The notes under the pieces are model-generated. The model saw only the letters and a program-made list of their open reading frames with translations, was not told where the DNA came from and ran no database searches. The position numbers and the translations under genes were made by a program. Of a stretch of 64,000 bases of DNA, positions 43,467 to 52,098 are shown piece by piece; the stretch's first letter is position 1, and each line of letters starts with the position of its first letter. Origin of the DNA: Bacteroidales bacterium (GTDB lineage Bacteria > Bacteroidota > Bacteroidia > Bacteroidales > Marinilabiliaceae); NCBI GenBank assembly GCA_024401335.1, contig JAKSLH010000004.1, forward strand, positions 120,800 through 184,799, written 5' to 3'.

Positions 43467-44393
43467 ATGAAACAGACTAACATATTCACAATGAAGTCGC
43501 CTTTCCGCGACGACTTCGCAATACCAGGATATTACTTCGGCAACGGCGAAAAGACGGTTGCTATAGTAGGATCGATGCGTGGAGACGAGATACAGCAGCT
43601 CTTTGTCGCATCACAGGTGGTAAAGAACCTGACAAGACTTGAAGAGGCCGGAATGATATCTAAGGACCACGGCATTCTCGTTATACCATCAGCCAACCAC
43701 TATTCTATCAACATACATAAGCGTTTCTGGGCCATGGACAATACCGACATCAACCGTATGTTCCCTGGCTACGACCAAGGAGAGACGACACAGCGCGTAG
43801 CGGCCGCTATCTTCGAAGCTGTGAGAGGTTACGAATATGGCATACAGCTCGCCTCATACTACCTGAGCGGCAACTTCGTCCCTCATGTGAGAGTGATGGA
43901 CACTGGCTACCAGGACACCGACGACGCTAAGGCTTTCGGCTTGCCATACGTCTATGTCTATGAGCCTAAGCCTTTCGACACTTGCGTGTTAAACTACAAC
44001 TGGCAGGTGTTCGAGACGAAAGCTTTCTCGGTGTATAGCGGATCAACAGATACAATAGAGAAGGAGATGGCTAAGATGACGTGGCTCTCTATATTGCGAT
44101 TCCTCGACTCTAAGGGGATAATAAAGCACCCTTGCCACGGCGGATATCAGCCCTACATCTTCAACAAATCATCACTCCACACCATTGTGTCGAAGCAGGC
44201 AGGACTCTTCTACGTCCAGTGCAAGGTCGGACAACAGGTGCGACAGGGCGACATACTGGCCAAGATACTCGACCCATACACTGGCGAGACAAAGACGCTC
44301 ATCGAGTCACCTGTCAACGGAACGATATTCTTTGCTCATGTACGTCCTCTGATTCACCAACATTCACAGATGTTCCAGATACTAGAATTCTAG
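43467..44393 (+). CDS. AspA/AstE-like paralogue lacking zinc ligands (probable pseudoenzyme)
   Basis: A 308-residue homologue of the preceding gene, 6 bp downstream. The fold-defining parts are kept, including DINRMFPG (substrate carboxylate site) and the C-terminal beta domain (VRQGDILAKILDPYTG, IESPVNGTIFF). However the first zinc motif reads GSMRGDE, with Arg38 where His is needed; the second reads YGIQLAS, with Gln127 in place of His; and the segment matching the catalytic Glu reads FSVYSG. Zinc hydrolysis is therefore unlikely. It may bind the substrate or form a heterodimer with the active partner. The reading frame is intact and codon use is normal, so it is not a pseudogene. Confidence 0.8.
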   Translation: MKQTNIFTMKSPFRDDFAIPGYYFGNGEKTVAIVGSMRGDEIQQLFVASQVVKNLTRLEEAGMISKDHGILVIPSANHYSINIHKRFWAMDNTDINRMFPGYDQGETTQRVAAAIFEAVRGYEYGIQLASYYLSGNFVPHVRVMDTGYQDTDDAKAFGLPYVYVYEPKPFDTCVLNYNWQVFETKAFSVYSGSTDTIEKEMAKMTWLSILRFLDSKGIIKHPCHGGYQPYIFNKSSLHTIVSKQAGLFYVQCKVGQQVRQGDILAKILDPYTGETKTLIESPVNGTIFFAHVRPLIHQHSQMFQILEF

Positions 44394-44436
44394 AATTGTA
44401 ACCCAAGTTTTTCCCATATAGAGATTCGATTACAAC

Positions 44437-44473
44437 GAGGGGCGACGCATCAATATGCACCGCCCCTCATTTA
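44437..44473 (+). terminator. Terminator of the ATP-grasp cluster
   Basis: GAGGGGCG (44437-44444) pairs with CGCCCCTC (44461-44468), extended inside by GCAT/ATGC, then ATTTAT. Strong stem, weak T-tract. Confidence 0.7.
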
Positions 44474-44494
44474 TAACCTTCCAACATACAAGAA

Positions 44495-44523
44495 ACAAAA
44501 AAAGGAGTTCATTTCTGAACTCC
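44495..44523 (-). terminator. Terminator of tRNA-Pro
   Basis: On the minus strand GGAGTTC (44523-44517) pairs with GAACTCC (44510-44504), then a T-rich run (complement of 44495-44503). Confidence 0.85.
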
Positions 44524-44528
44524 TCTTG

Positions 44529-44603
44529 TCGGGGTACAAGGATTCGAACCTTGGACCCCCTGCTCCCAAAGCAGGTGCGCTAACCGGACTGCGCTACACC
44601 CCG
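44529..44603 (-). tRNA. tRNA-Pro(TGG)
   Basis: A 75-nt cloverleaf on the minus strand: acceptor CGGGGTG with TACCCCG, anticodon stem CCTGC/GCAGG around TTTGGGA (anticodon TGG, reads all or most CCN), and T arm CCAAGGTTCGAATCCTTG. CCA is not encoded. A full promoter lies upstream and a terminator downstream. Confidence 0.95.
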
Positions 44604-44631
44604 AATCGCTCTTCATTTCTGAATTGCGGTG

Positions 44632-44661
44632 CAAAGATATGCACTATTTTTATTTTACCAA
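44632..44661 (-). promoter_or_regulatory. Promoter of tRNA-Pro
   Basis: On the minus strand TTG (44661-44659), 19 bp, TATCTTTG (44639-44632), 28 bp before the tRNA. Confidence 0.85.
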
Positions 44662-44697
44662 AACGTTTCGCTCAAAATATCGCGCGTTTTAGATTTC

Positions 44698-45159
44698 TTA
44701 ACCATTCAAGGCCTCAAATAGCCCTTGACAGGCGTCCTCAAGGATATCTATCACATTAGTGAACCCCGCCGCACCACCATAATAGGGATCTGGCACAACA
44801 TCGGCCTCTACATTGCGACAATACTCCGTCATCAGATGGAGCTCGGCTTTCGCATCATCAGGACGAAGACGACGGAGCTTCGACATGTTGTCGCTGTCCA
44901 TGCCTATGACATAGTCGAATTCATAGAAGTCGGACGTGCGTATAGGTCGCGAGATATGGGTTATATGATAGCCTCGCTGATAGGCGAAATTACGCATGCG
45001 ACTATCTGCCGACTCTCCCTCATGATACGATATGAGACCTGCAGAATCGATATTGTAATCGGTCTCCGCACCATTGGTCTCAACGATATGACGGAACACT
45101 GTCTCTGCCATTGGTGAACGGCATATATTGCCTAGGCAAATGAAGAGAACGCTTTTCAT
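44698..45159 (-). CDS. Low-molecular-weight protein tyrosine phosphatase
   Basis: A 153-residue cytoplasmic phosphatase. The P-loop CLGNICRS sits at residues 8-15 (nucleophile Cys8, Arg14), and the general acid loop is DPYYGG (Asp124). Length and order are standard. Substrates in Bacteroidales are not settled; some members act with capsule kinases, but none is nearby. It begins 5 bp after menB and is likely cotranscribed with it, although no functional link is obvious. Confidence 0.93.
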   Translation of the reverse strand: MKSVLFICLGNICRSPMAETVFRHIVETNGAETDYNIDSAGLISYHEGESADSRMRNFAYQRGYHITHISRPIRTSDFYEFDYVIGMDSDNMSKLRRLRPDDAKAELHLMTEYCRNVEADVVPDPYYGGAAGFTNVIDILEDACQGLFEALNG

Positions 45160-45164
45160 GTCGA

Positions 45165-45980
45165 TTAAGGGAATTTAGGATAATCGTTGAAACGTGGCTT
45201 ACGCTTCTCAAGGAATGCCTTGCCTCCCTCTTGCGCCTCATCGGTCATGTAGTATAGCATTGTGGCATCACCAGCAAGCTCCTGTATGCCTGCCTGACCG
45301 TCAAGCTCGGCATTCAAGCCTGCCTTTATCATACGTAACGCTAGTGGACTGTGCTGCATCATGGTCTCCGCCCACTCTACATATTCATCTTCGAGCTTGT
45401 CTAACGGAACGACTTTATTGACCATACCCATCTCAAGCGCTTCCTGAGCTGTGTACTGACGACAGAGGAACCATATCTCACGAGCTTTCTTCTGCCCTAC
45501 GATGCGTGCGAGATATGACGAACCGAAGCCAGCATCAAACGAACCGACACGAGGACCTGTCTGACCGAATCTCGCATTCTCCGAGGCGATTGTCAAGTCG
45601 CATACTACATGGAGCACATGACCACCACCAATAGCAAAACCGTTGACTGCTGCTATGACTGGCTTAGGCAACGAACGTATCTGCTTCTGCACATCGAGAA
45701 CGTTGAGACGTGGTACTCCGTCACCTCCTACATAACCGCCTCGTCCTTTGACATGCATATCGCCACCTGCACAGAACGCCATGTCTCCTGCACCTGTGAG
45801 CACAACGACATTTATATCGGCACATTCACGGCAATAGAGGAAAGCATCACTCATCTCCTTGACTGTGAGTGGAGTGAAGGCGTTGCGGTAACGTTCACGG
45901 TTTATGGTTATACGTGCTATACCATTGTAATAATCGAAGATGATCTCTTCGTAGTCCTTTATCTTAGTCCATTCTCTCAT
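45165..45980 (-). CDS. menB: 1,4-dihydroxy-2-naphthoyl-CoA synthase
   Basis: A 271-residue crotonase-fold enzyme of menaquinone synthesis that closes the naphthoate ring from o-succinylbenzoyl-CoA. Hallmarks are RYRNAFTP, the oxyanion-hole segments [16 protein letters not shown] and [36 protein letters not shown], and the C-terminal [16 protein letters not shown], which is diagnostic for MenB rather than for general enoyl-CoA hydratases. The bacterium therefore makes menaquinone, the usual quinone for anaerobic respiration in Bacteroidales. First gene of a two-gene unit with the phosphatase; other men genes lie outside the window. Confidence 0.95.
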   Translation of the reverse strand: MREWTKIKDYEEIIFDYYNGIARITINRERYRNAFTPLTVKEMSDAFLYCRECADINVVVLTGAGDMAFCAGGDMHVKGRGGYVGGDGVPRLNVLDVQKQIRSLPKPVIAAVNGFAIGGGHVLHVVCDLTIASENARFGQTGPRVGSFDAGFGSSYLARIVGQKKAREIWFLCRQYTAQEALEMGMVNKVVPLDKLEDEYVEWAETMMQHSPLALRMIKAGLNAELDGQAGIQELAGDATMLYYMTDEAQEGGKAFLEKRKPRFNDYPKFP

Positions 45981-46005
45981 AAATGCATGATTTTTTATTC
46001 TTGCA

Positions 46006-46013
46006 CAAAGTTA
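46006..46013 (-). promoter_or_regulatory. -7 box of menB
   Basis: On the minus strand TAACTTTG, 25 bp before the ATG; the -33 element is not clear. Confidence 0.5.
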
Positions 46014-46134
46014 CACAATAACCAACAATAAAACGTGAGTTCTGCTAATTATCTCAAAACACTTATAGCTCTCGCACCTAGCAGGGCTGAATACTAACAT
46101 GGGTTTTCACCAAAGAAAAATCGGGGTATCTTCG

Positions 46135-46163
46135 TTGATATTAAAAATTAAATGATATTTTTG
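46135..46163 (+). promoter_or_regulatory. Promoter of tRNA-Thr
   Basis: TTG (46135-46137), 18 bp, TATTTTTG (46156-46163), 15 bp before the tRNA. Confidence 0.75.
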
Positions 46164-46178
46164 CACTCGCATTGAGAG

Positions 46179-46251
<73 letters not shown>

Positions 46252-46269
46252 CTAAGGCATAGCAAACGA

Positions 46270-46302
46270 GGTTGGACAGCTTATTGTTGTTCAGCCTTTT
46301 TT
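46270..46302 (+). terminator. Terminator of tRNA-Thr
   Basis: GGTTGGAC (46270-46277) pairs with GTTCAGCC (46289-46296; two G-U pairs), then six T residues. Confidence 0.75.
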
Positions 46303-46312
46303 ATTATCTTTG
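46284..46312 (+). promoter_or_regulatory. Promoter of the metallophosphoesterase gene
   Basis: TTG (46284-46286), 18 bp, TATCTTTG (46305-46312), overlapping the tRNA-Thr terminator; about 20-nt leader. Confidence 0.65.
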
Positions 46313-46338
46313 CGTCCAAATATCAAAGCAACAAGTAA

Positions 46339-47463
46339 ATGCATTTCATTTTCTTCTTCCTTATCCTTGGCTTATACATAGCTTCTTGCGTCTATATCGC
46401 ACGTAGGATGTGCAAGGCGACAAGCAACAAAAAAGCTCGCATAGCAATAATCGTCACTATCTCTCTCCTTACATTGTCTTTCTTCCTCCAGAGGATCATT
46501 GGAGCTAGCGCACCGGAATGGGTGAACCGAGCTATGTATATGGCTAGCACGATGTGGCTCGTCGTGGTGCTCTACACTATGGTAATGCTCCTGGTCTTTG
46601 GCATTGCACGTCTCATAGCTAAGAAGAAGAATGGCGAAGTGCCTCCTGAGACACCTGCATCATGGTGGAGAATAGCTGCCATTGTCGGCATCGTCATCGT
46701 TTCGGGAATCATCAACGCATATACACCTAAGCTTACCCACTATACACTTCACTCTGACAAGATGCCTAATGGCGACACGCTGAGAGTGGCTCTCGTGAGC
46801 GACATTCATCTGGGCTACGCCGTAAGGAAGGGTGACGCAGAACGACTGACTAAGATGGTCAACGCTCAGCATCCTGATCTATGTATCATAGCGGGCGACT
46901 TGCTTGACGGCGACATAAGTACTGTAGTTGCCAACGACCTGGTATCGCCACTCAACGACATAACGGCTACAAGGGGCACTTATGCTGTACTGGGCAACCA
47001 CGAATATATGGCCGACGCTACAAAGGCTGACGAATATCTCAGCAAGCAGAAACTGACTCTGCTTAGGGATTCAGCAGTGACTGTCACAACAAACTCTTTC
47101 AACCTTCCTCCATACATCAGAATCATCGGTCGCGAAGATCTTTCAAAGGAGAGGATGGGCGGACGTAAGCCTCTAAGCGAGATGACTTGCGACACTTGCA
47201 CCTACACTATCGTCATCGACCATCAGCCTGGCGCGATCGACGAGAGCGAAGAGTGTGAGGCCGACCTGCACCTGAGCGGTCATACACATGCCGGACAGGT
47301 GTGGCCTATGAGGATGTTTACTAAGATGACCTACGAGGTTGACTACGGCTATGCACGCAAGGGCAAGACTGACATCATAGTGACTTCGGGCTTTGGTACA
47401 TGGGGCCCTCGCATGAGAATTGGCAACACTCCTGAAGTGGTTGTAATAGACATAACACGATAA
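46339..47463 (+). CDS. Membrane-anchored metallophosphoesterase, YkuE-like
   Basis: A 374-residue protein. Four hydrophobic segments (about 1-20, 31-50, 62-92, 110-130) anchor a C-terminal calcineurin-like domain. The five metal-binding blocks are complete: VSDIHLG, AGDLLDGD, LGNHEYM, VIDHQPG and GHTHAGQ. It probably hydrolyses a phosphoester on the outer or inner face of the inner membrane; some YkuE relatives act on UDP-lipid intermediates, but the substrate here is unknown. It is paralogous to the partial gene at the window's left end. The DEAD-box helicase gene begins 24 bp downstream. Confidence 0.9.
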   Translation: MHFIFFFLILGLYIASCVYIARRMCKATSNKKARIAIIVTISLLTLSFFLQRIIGASAPEWVNRAMYMASTMWLVVVLYTMVMLLVFGIARLIAKKKNGEVPPETPASWWRIAAIVGIVIVSGIINAYTPKLTHYTLHSDKMPNGDTLRVALVSDIHLGYAVRKGDAERLTKMVNAQHPDLCIIAGDLLDGDISTVVANDLVSPLNDITATRGTYAVLGNHEYMADATKADEYLSKQKLTLLRDSAVTVTTNSFNLPPYIRIIGREDLSKERMGGRKPLSEMTCDTCTYTIVIDHQPGAIDESEECEADLHLSGHTHAGQVWPMRMFTKMTYEVDYGYARKGKTDIIVTSGFGTWGPRMRIGNTPEVVVIDITR

Positions 47464-47487
47464 CAAACTGACAATACAGATAATACG

Positions 47488-48819
47488 ATGCTTTTTGAAG
47501 AACTAAATATCAACAAGTCGCTCAAGAGAAACATAGCGGCTATGGGTCTCTCTGAGACAACTCTCATACAGCAGAGGGCCTTCCCTGTTATTATGAGCGG
47601 ACGCGACGTACTTGGCATTGCGCAGACTGGTACCGGTAAGACTATAGCCTACCTCATGCCTTGCATCAACATGTGGCGTTTCATGCCTAACAATCCTCCT
47701 CAGATACTGATTCTCGTGCCTACACGCGAACTCGTTGTGCAGGTTACTGAGGTGGCAAAGAAGCTTACTGAGGGTACTAGCATCATGACTGTCGGAGTGT
47801 TCGGTGGCGTGGGTATGGTTCCTCAGGCTGAAGCTGTAAGGGAGGGCGCCGACATTCTTATCGGTACTCCTGGTCGTCTGCTCGACCTTGTGCTTGATGG
47901 CCATATAACTCTCAAGAATGTCAAGAAGCTTGTCGTTGACGAGGTGGACGAGATGCTCGAGCAGGGTTTCCGCACTCAACTTGGACGTGTATTCGACCTC
48001 CTGCCTAAGAAACGTCAGAACTTGCTGTTCTCGGCTACAGTGACAAAGGATATCGACGTGATGGTTGACACTTATTTCAATGGTCCTGCAAGAGTTGAGG
48101 CGGCTCCTATGGGTACGCCTCTCGAGAATATCGACCAGCACCTCATACATGTGCCTAACTTCAACACTAAGATTAATCTCCTGAAGTATCTCTTGCATAA
48201 GGAGGAGATGACAAGAGTACTGGTCTTCGTCAGCAGCATAGCTTTGGCGGACAAGGTTTTCGACAAGGTGGAAGAGGAGTTCGGCGAAGAAGCCGACTAT
48301 ATACATTCTAAGAGAACACAGAGCCAGCGTTTCAGGGCTGTCAAGGGCTTTGGCGAAGGCGCTATGAGAATACTGATCGCTACCGACGTTGTTGCGCGAG
48401 GTATCGACGTGAGCAACGTGAGCCATGTTATCAACTTCGACCTCCCTGTAGAACCTGAACAATATATCCACAGAATAGGACGTACCGGTCGTGCCGACAA
48501 GCGCGGCGAATCAATAGCTTTCTGCTCGCCTCTAGAGAAGGATAAGCTCGAGGAGATAGAGACGCTTATGAGCAACACTCAGATTCCTGTGGACGAGATG
48601 CCTGAAGATGTGGTCATAAGCAACGTTCTGACCGACGCCGAGATGCCTACCTACAAGATGCGCAACTCATTTATGGAGACTAACGCTAAGCCTGGCAGTG
48701 CATTCCACGAGAAGAGCGAGAAGAATAGCAAGACGAATCATAAGGTGAGCCATGAGACGAAAATGCGCCAGAAATATGGCAAGCATTACGAAGAGCATTG
48801 GCGCAACAAGAACAAATAA
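47488..48819 (+). CDS. DEAD-box RNA helicase (DEVD variant)
   Basis: A 443-residue ATP-dependent RNA helicase. Motifs in order: Q motif (Gln28/29 region), AQTGTGKT (45-52), PTREL, GTPGR, DEVD (151-154, in place of DEAD), SAT (182-184), then in domain 2 RGIDV and HRIGRTGR. The C-terminus is a short basic tail ending NKNK. These proteins help ribosome assembly and RNA turnover, with a role in cold growth in several bacteria. DEVD differs only at the third position and is expected to stay active. It follows the metallophosphoesterase by 24 bp. Confidence 0.93.
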   Translation: MLFEELNINKSLKRNIAAMGLSETTLIQQRAFPVIMSGRDVLGIAQTGTGKTIAYLMPCINMWRFMPNNPPQILILVPTRELVVQVTEVAKKLTEGTSIMTVGVFGGVGMVPQAEAVREGADILIGTPGRLLDLVLDGHITLKNVKKLVVDEVDEMLEQGFRTQLGRVFDLLPKKRQNLLFSATVTKDIDVMVDTYFNGPARVEAAPMGTPLENIDQHLIHVPNFNTKINLLKYLLHKEEMTRVLVFVSSIALADKVFDKVEEEFGEEADYIHSKRTQSQRFRAVKGFGEGAMRILIATDVVARGIDVSNVSHVINFDLPVEPEQYIHRIGRTGRADKRGESIAFCSPLEKDKLEEIETLMSNTQIPVDEMPEDVVISNVLTDAEMPTYKMRNSFMETNAKPGSAFHEKSEKNSKTNHKVSHETKMRQKYGKHYEEHWRNKNK

Positions 48820-48843
48820 TGTTTTCCTCTAACGACTACCCCC

Positions 48844-49314
48844 ATGAATACTGTGCAGAAACTCGACGAGACTGACCTGAAGATATTGCGAATACTGCAG
48901 GCTAATTCTAACCTGACGACAAAGGAGCTGGCTCAGAAGATCAATCTCACCCCTACCCCAACATTCGAGCGCCTGAAGAGACTGGAGCACGATGGTATCA
49001 TAAAGCAATATGTGGCGATCATTGATGCCGACAAGGTGGGATACGGTTTCATGGTGTTCTGCGCTGTCAAACTCAAGTCGCTCAACCAGGAGTTTGTAAA
49101 GCAGTTCACTGGCAAGGTCAAAGAGATCAGAGAGGTGACAGAGTGTTATAATATAAGTGGTGAATATGACTATATGCTCAAGATTATGGCGCCTGACATG
49201 AAGTCATACCAACATTTCCTGCTCAACGAGCTTGGCCCTATGGAATGTCTGAGCTCACTCACATCTATGTTTATCATGGACGAGATAAAGCACAACTACA
49301 GCTTTATGATGTAG
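48844..49314 (+). CDS. Lrp/AsnC-family transcription regulator
   Basis: A 156-residue regulator. The N-terminal winged helix-turn-helix reads LDETDLKILRILQANSNLTTKELAQKINLTPTPTFERLKRLEHDGIIKQY (first 60 residues; residue groups typical of Lrp/AsnC), followed by the RAM/AsnC ligand domain (YGFMVFCAVKLKS ... YDYMLKI). It probably senses an amino acid and controls its metabolism or transport. asnB lies 4 kb away and is not adjacent. It starts 24 bp after the helicase gene and runs convergently into the MFS gene with a 1-bp gap. Confidence 0.93.
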   Translation: MNTVQKLDETDLKILRILQANSNLTTKELAQKINLTPTPTFERLKRLEHDGIIKQYVAIIDADKVGYGFMVFCAVKLKSLNQEFVKQFTGKVKEIREVTECYNISGEYDYMLKIMAPDMKSYQHFLLNELGPMECLSSLTSMFIMDEIKHNYSFMM

Positions 49315-49315
49315 G

Positions 49316-50713
49316 CTATTTGCGTATCTCGGAAGGTAGGTCCATGCCCGATCGCGACAGCGACAAGAGGCACGCAACAGCGGCAACGGCAGCTGCACCC
49401 CCTATGGCATAACGAGGACCATCTGCACCAAAGAGATTGAACATCAACGCTACCAGCATGGCTCCCGTAGTCTGACCTATCAGTCGCGACGTGGCGAGCA
49501 TACCGCTTGCACTTCCTGTTCGGCTCGGCGGAGCTACCGACATGATAATGCTGTTGTTGGGGGACTGGAATAACCCAAAACCTGCGCCACATAACATGAT
49601 CCTTAAGAATATACCTGGCGCCGACGCGTCAGCTGGAACTGTTGCTAGCAGAACGAGTCCTATGATGATGAGAAGCTGACCAAAGCCTCCAAGGATGCCG
49701 GCGTGTATCTTACGCATCAGGAAACCTGAGAGCGGAGCGGTACACATGATAACCAGTGGCCATGCCATAAAGAGTACACCCGCCTCCGAAGGTGTATAGC
49801 CCATCTGATGCTGCAGATAGAATGGCAATGCCGTAATGGTTGTCATCTGAGCTACAAAAGAGGTGATACTTGCTACAACAGATATGCCGAAGACTGGCAC
49901 ACGTATCAAGTCGAATGGCAACAAAGGCGCCTCCTGACGCAGCTGTCTAGGTATGTATATAATGCCAAGAATCAACACCAAAGTAAAGAGGGTAACTGTC
50001 ATCCACATCGGAAACGAATGCGTAACGGCCTCAAAGGAGAGCAGGAAACTGCCGAAGAACAATCCGTTGAGAACGGCATCGAGCTTGGGGAATGCCCTGT
50101 TACGAGCCCTTACGGGGTTCTCTGGCAACGCCCAGACGCCAAACACGACAGCAAGAGCACCTAGCGGCACATTCAAGGCAAAGAGCCATTGCCATGTGGT
50201 GAACGACATGACGGCTGATGCTATGGCCGGCCCGGCAACGGATGAGATGGCGACGAAGGTGGAATTGAGTCCTATACCCTGCCCTAGAAAACGCTTCGGA
50301 TATGTAAGGCGTATGAGCGACATGTTGACCGACACCATGGCCGCAGAACCAAAGCCCTGCAAGATACGGAACCCGATAAGCATCATGAAACTGGTGGAGA
50401 ATGCGCAGAAGAACGACGCCGACGTGAAGATGACTAGCCCCGAAAGAAGCACTTTCTTGTAGCTATAGATCTCGCCTAGAGAAGAGAACGGAAGCAGGAA
50501 GATGAGGGTCGCTATCTGATATACATTGATGATCCAGATGGAATCGGCTTCCGTGATACACAGATTGGCGCCTATGGTCGGGAGTGCGACATTGGCGATT
50601 GTCGAATTCATCATCGACGAGAAAAGACCAAGCGTGATGGCCACTATCGAATAGACGCGGCGTGGCATCGGCAACCCATCGTAATGAGCACTATCTTGAG
50701 ACTCCAGATTCAT
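49316..50713 (-). CDS. MFS multidrug exporter (DHA2 / EmrB-QacA type)
   Basis: A 465-residue inner-membrane transporter with 12-14 predicted helices. Near the N-terminus are NSTIANVALPTIGANL (motif D-like of drug:H+ antiporters), LLPFSSLGEIYSYKKVLLSGLVIFTSAS (motif A), LIGFRILQGFGSAAMVS (motif B) and a motif C-like GPAIASAVMSFTTWQWLFALNVPLG. These are drug:proton antiporter marks; the substrate is not predictable. Its promoter reads leftwards from 50738. It ends 1 bp from the Lrp gene. Confidence 0.9.
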   Translation of the reverse strand: MNLESQDSAHYDGLPMPRRVYSIVAITLGLFSSMMNSTIANVALPTIGANLCITEADSIWIINVYQIATLIFLLPFSSLGEIYSYKKVLLSGLVIFTSASFFCAFSTSFMMLIGFRILQGFGSAAMVSVNMSLIRLTYPKRFLGQGIGLNSTFVAISSVAGPAIASAVMSFTTWQWLFALNVPLGALAVVFGVWALPENPVRARNRAFPKLDAVLNGLFFGSFLLSFEAVTHSFPMWMTVTLFTLVLILGIIYIPRQLRQEAPLLPFDLIRVPVFGISVVASITSFVAQMTTITALPFYLQHQMGYTPSEAGVLFMAWPLVIMCTAPLSGFLMRKIHAGILGGFGQLLIIIGLVLLATVPADASAPGIFLRIMLCGAGFGLFQSPNNSIIMSVAPPSRTGSASGMLATSRLIGQTTGAMLVALMFNLFGADGPRYAIGGAAAVAAVACLLSLSRSGMDLPSEIRK

Positions 50714-50730
50714 TTTTATACAACGATATG

Positions 50731-50738
50731 CAAAAATA
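50731..50738 (-). promoter_or_regulatory. -7 box of the MFS gene
   Basis: On the minus strand TATTTTTG, 17 bp before ATG; no clear -33 element. Confidence 0.5.
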
Positions 50739-50811
50739 TGAAAATTAGCGAAAAGAAGATTGGGATGAAAATAGTAAATTGCAGCACGAATAACAGCAAA
50801 GCGAATTAAAG

Positions 50812-51288
50812 ATGAAATACTACAGGCATTATAAAGGCAACTACTATCGCGTATTGAGCGAGGCGAAACATAGCGAGACGCTCGAGGAGATGGTGGTATA
50901 TCAGGCTATGTATGGCGAACAAGCTATATGGGTGAGACCTAAAGGCATGTTCTATGAACAGGTGAAACTGGCCGACGGCAAGACGACACTGCGCTTTGCA
51001 CCTTGTAGCGAGGACGAAGCTATGGCTTCACTGAGGGAGAAGGATGACGACGGAAGCCTCTCTGCTTTGATCGACGAGCTTTACACTGAGTTCAAGGAGA
51101 AGGGCTATGCTGCCGAAGATTTCATGGGGGGATGCTCGCTCTGCGGCGAAGTGAACGAGTTCGCACAGGACCTCATATTTAGCAAGGTAACAAAAACGCT
51201 GGCTAACCTCAATGATACAGAGGTCGACAAGATAAGCAAGAGGATATACGCTGAGATACACAAGCGTCTGGAGGCCGATGAGCAATAA
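50812..51288 (+). CDS. DUF1653 domain protein
   Basis: A 158-residue soluble protein. The N-terminal 65 residues are a DUF1653 domain (YYRHYKGNYYRVLSEAKHSETLEEMVVYQAMYG and WVRPKGMFYE), a small beta-barrel of unknown role. The remainder is acidic and helical with two cysteines (CSLCGE). It is divergent from the MFS gene and 34 bp before the next secreted protein. Function unknown. Confidence 0.8.
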   Translation: MKYYRHYKGNYYRVLSEAKHSETLEEMVVYQAMYGEQAIWVRPKGMFYEQVKLADGKTTLRFAPCSEDEAMASLREKDDDGSLSALIDELYTEFKEKGYAAEDFMGGCSLCGEVNEFAQDLIFSKVTKTLANLNDTEVDKISKRIYAEIHKRLEADEQ

Positions 51289-51322
51289 GCCCCCCAAGAG
51301 ACAACTGACTTAAAGCAGAAAC

Positions 51323-52087
51323 ATGAAATACGCCATATTAATTATCATGATGATGTGCTGCTTCACACACGCGGCGGCACAGGCTCATGGTGTCAATCCT
51401 ATAGGCTACTCCGATGCCAAGACCGACCAGATAAAGGGTGCTGTGAAGCAATACACAGAGACAACCTATCAGGTTGACTATAGTCGTCATGTCGTCGAGA
51501 ACGGGGCTTTCATAAGTAGTATTGAACGAAGCTACGACAGAAACGGGCAGATCGAGACAGAAAAGACTTACGACAACGACGGACATAAGCTGACGGGCAC
51601 GTTATACCAATATAAGGATAGCATAAAAAGCGTCAGCACAACTCACGACGCTAAGGGTGAACGCACTCTGCAGACTCTCTATCTGTTTACAGCCGACGGT
51701 TTATGCGCCCGTATGCGTTTTACCGACGCGATAGGAGTAACGATAAGCACTACAGAGGTGAGCCACGGAGAAAACTGGTCTTCGGCTACCGAATATTTCA
51801 AAGACGGCGAAACGACGAGAACTACATATCGATACGATAACTACGGAAACATCACGAGCATCGAGATGGACGGCGACTCGAAATCTGAAACATCATATAG
51901 CTACCCTATATTGGGTGATCGCACTAAGCGTCTTCCTGGCAAGGCGACAAAAAAAGAGAACAAAAGCAAGACAATATACGTATTCACGTATGAGACCGAC
52001 AATATGGGCAACTGGACGAAGCGTATTACATACGTTGAAGACATGCCTGTAGAAGTGGCCTACAGAAAAATTGAATACTGGCAGTAA
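51323..52087 (+). CDS. Secreted YD-repeat-like protein, unknown function
   Basis: A 254-residue exported protein. Signal peptide at 1-20 (ending AAAQ). The mature part has several 'Y.YD..G.I....' units (SYDRNGQIETEKTYDNDGHKL; YRYDNYGNITSIEMDGD; YETDNMGNWTKRITY), similar to RHS/YD or beta-hairpin repeats. No lipobox or sorting domain is seen. It lies 34 bp after the DUF1653 gene and 11 bp before an NlpC/P60 lipoprotein, so the three may form one transcript. The function is unknown. Confidence 0.75.
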   Translation: MKYAILIIMMMCCFTHAAAQAHGVNPIGYSDAKTDQIKGAVKQYTETTYQVDYSRHVVENGAFISSIERSYDRNGQIETEKTYDNDGHKLTGTLYQYKDSIKSVSTTHDAKGERTLQTLYLFTADGLCARMRFTDAIGVTISTTEVSHGENWSSATEYFKDGETTRTTYRYDNYGNITSIEMDGDSKSETSYSYPILGDRTKRLPGKATKKENKSKTIYVFTYETDNMGNWTKRITYVEDMPVEVAYRKIEYWQ

Positions 52088-52098
52088 AACTATCATCG

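Noticed and set aside
43467-44393. Second AspA-like gene as a pseudogene
   Set aside because: The frame is full length with normal codons and a conserved substrate motif; only catalytic residues are changed, which fits a pseudoenzyme rather than decay.
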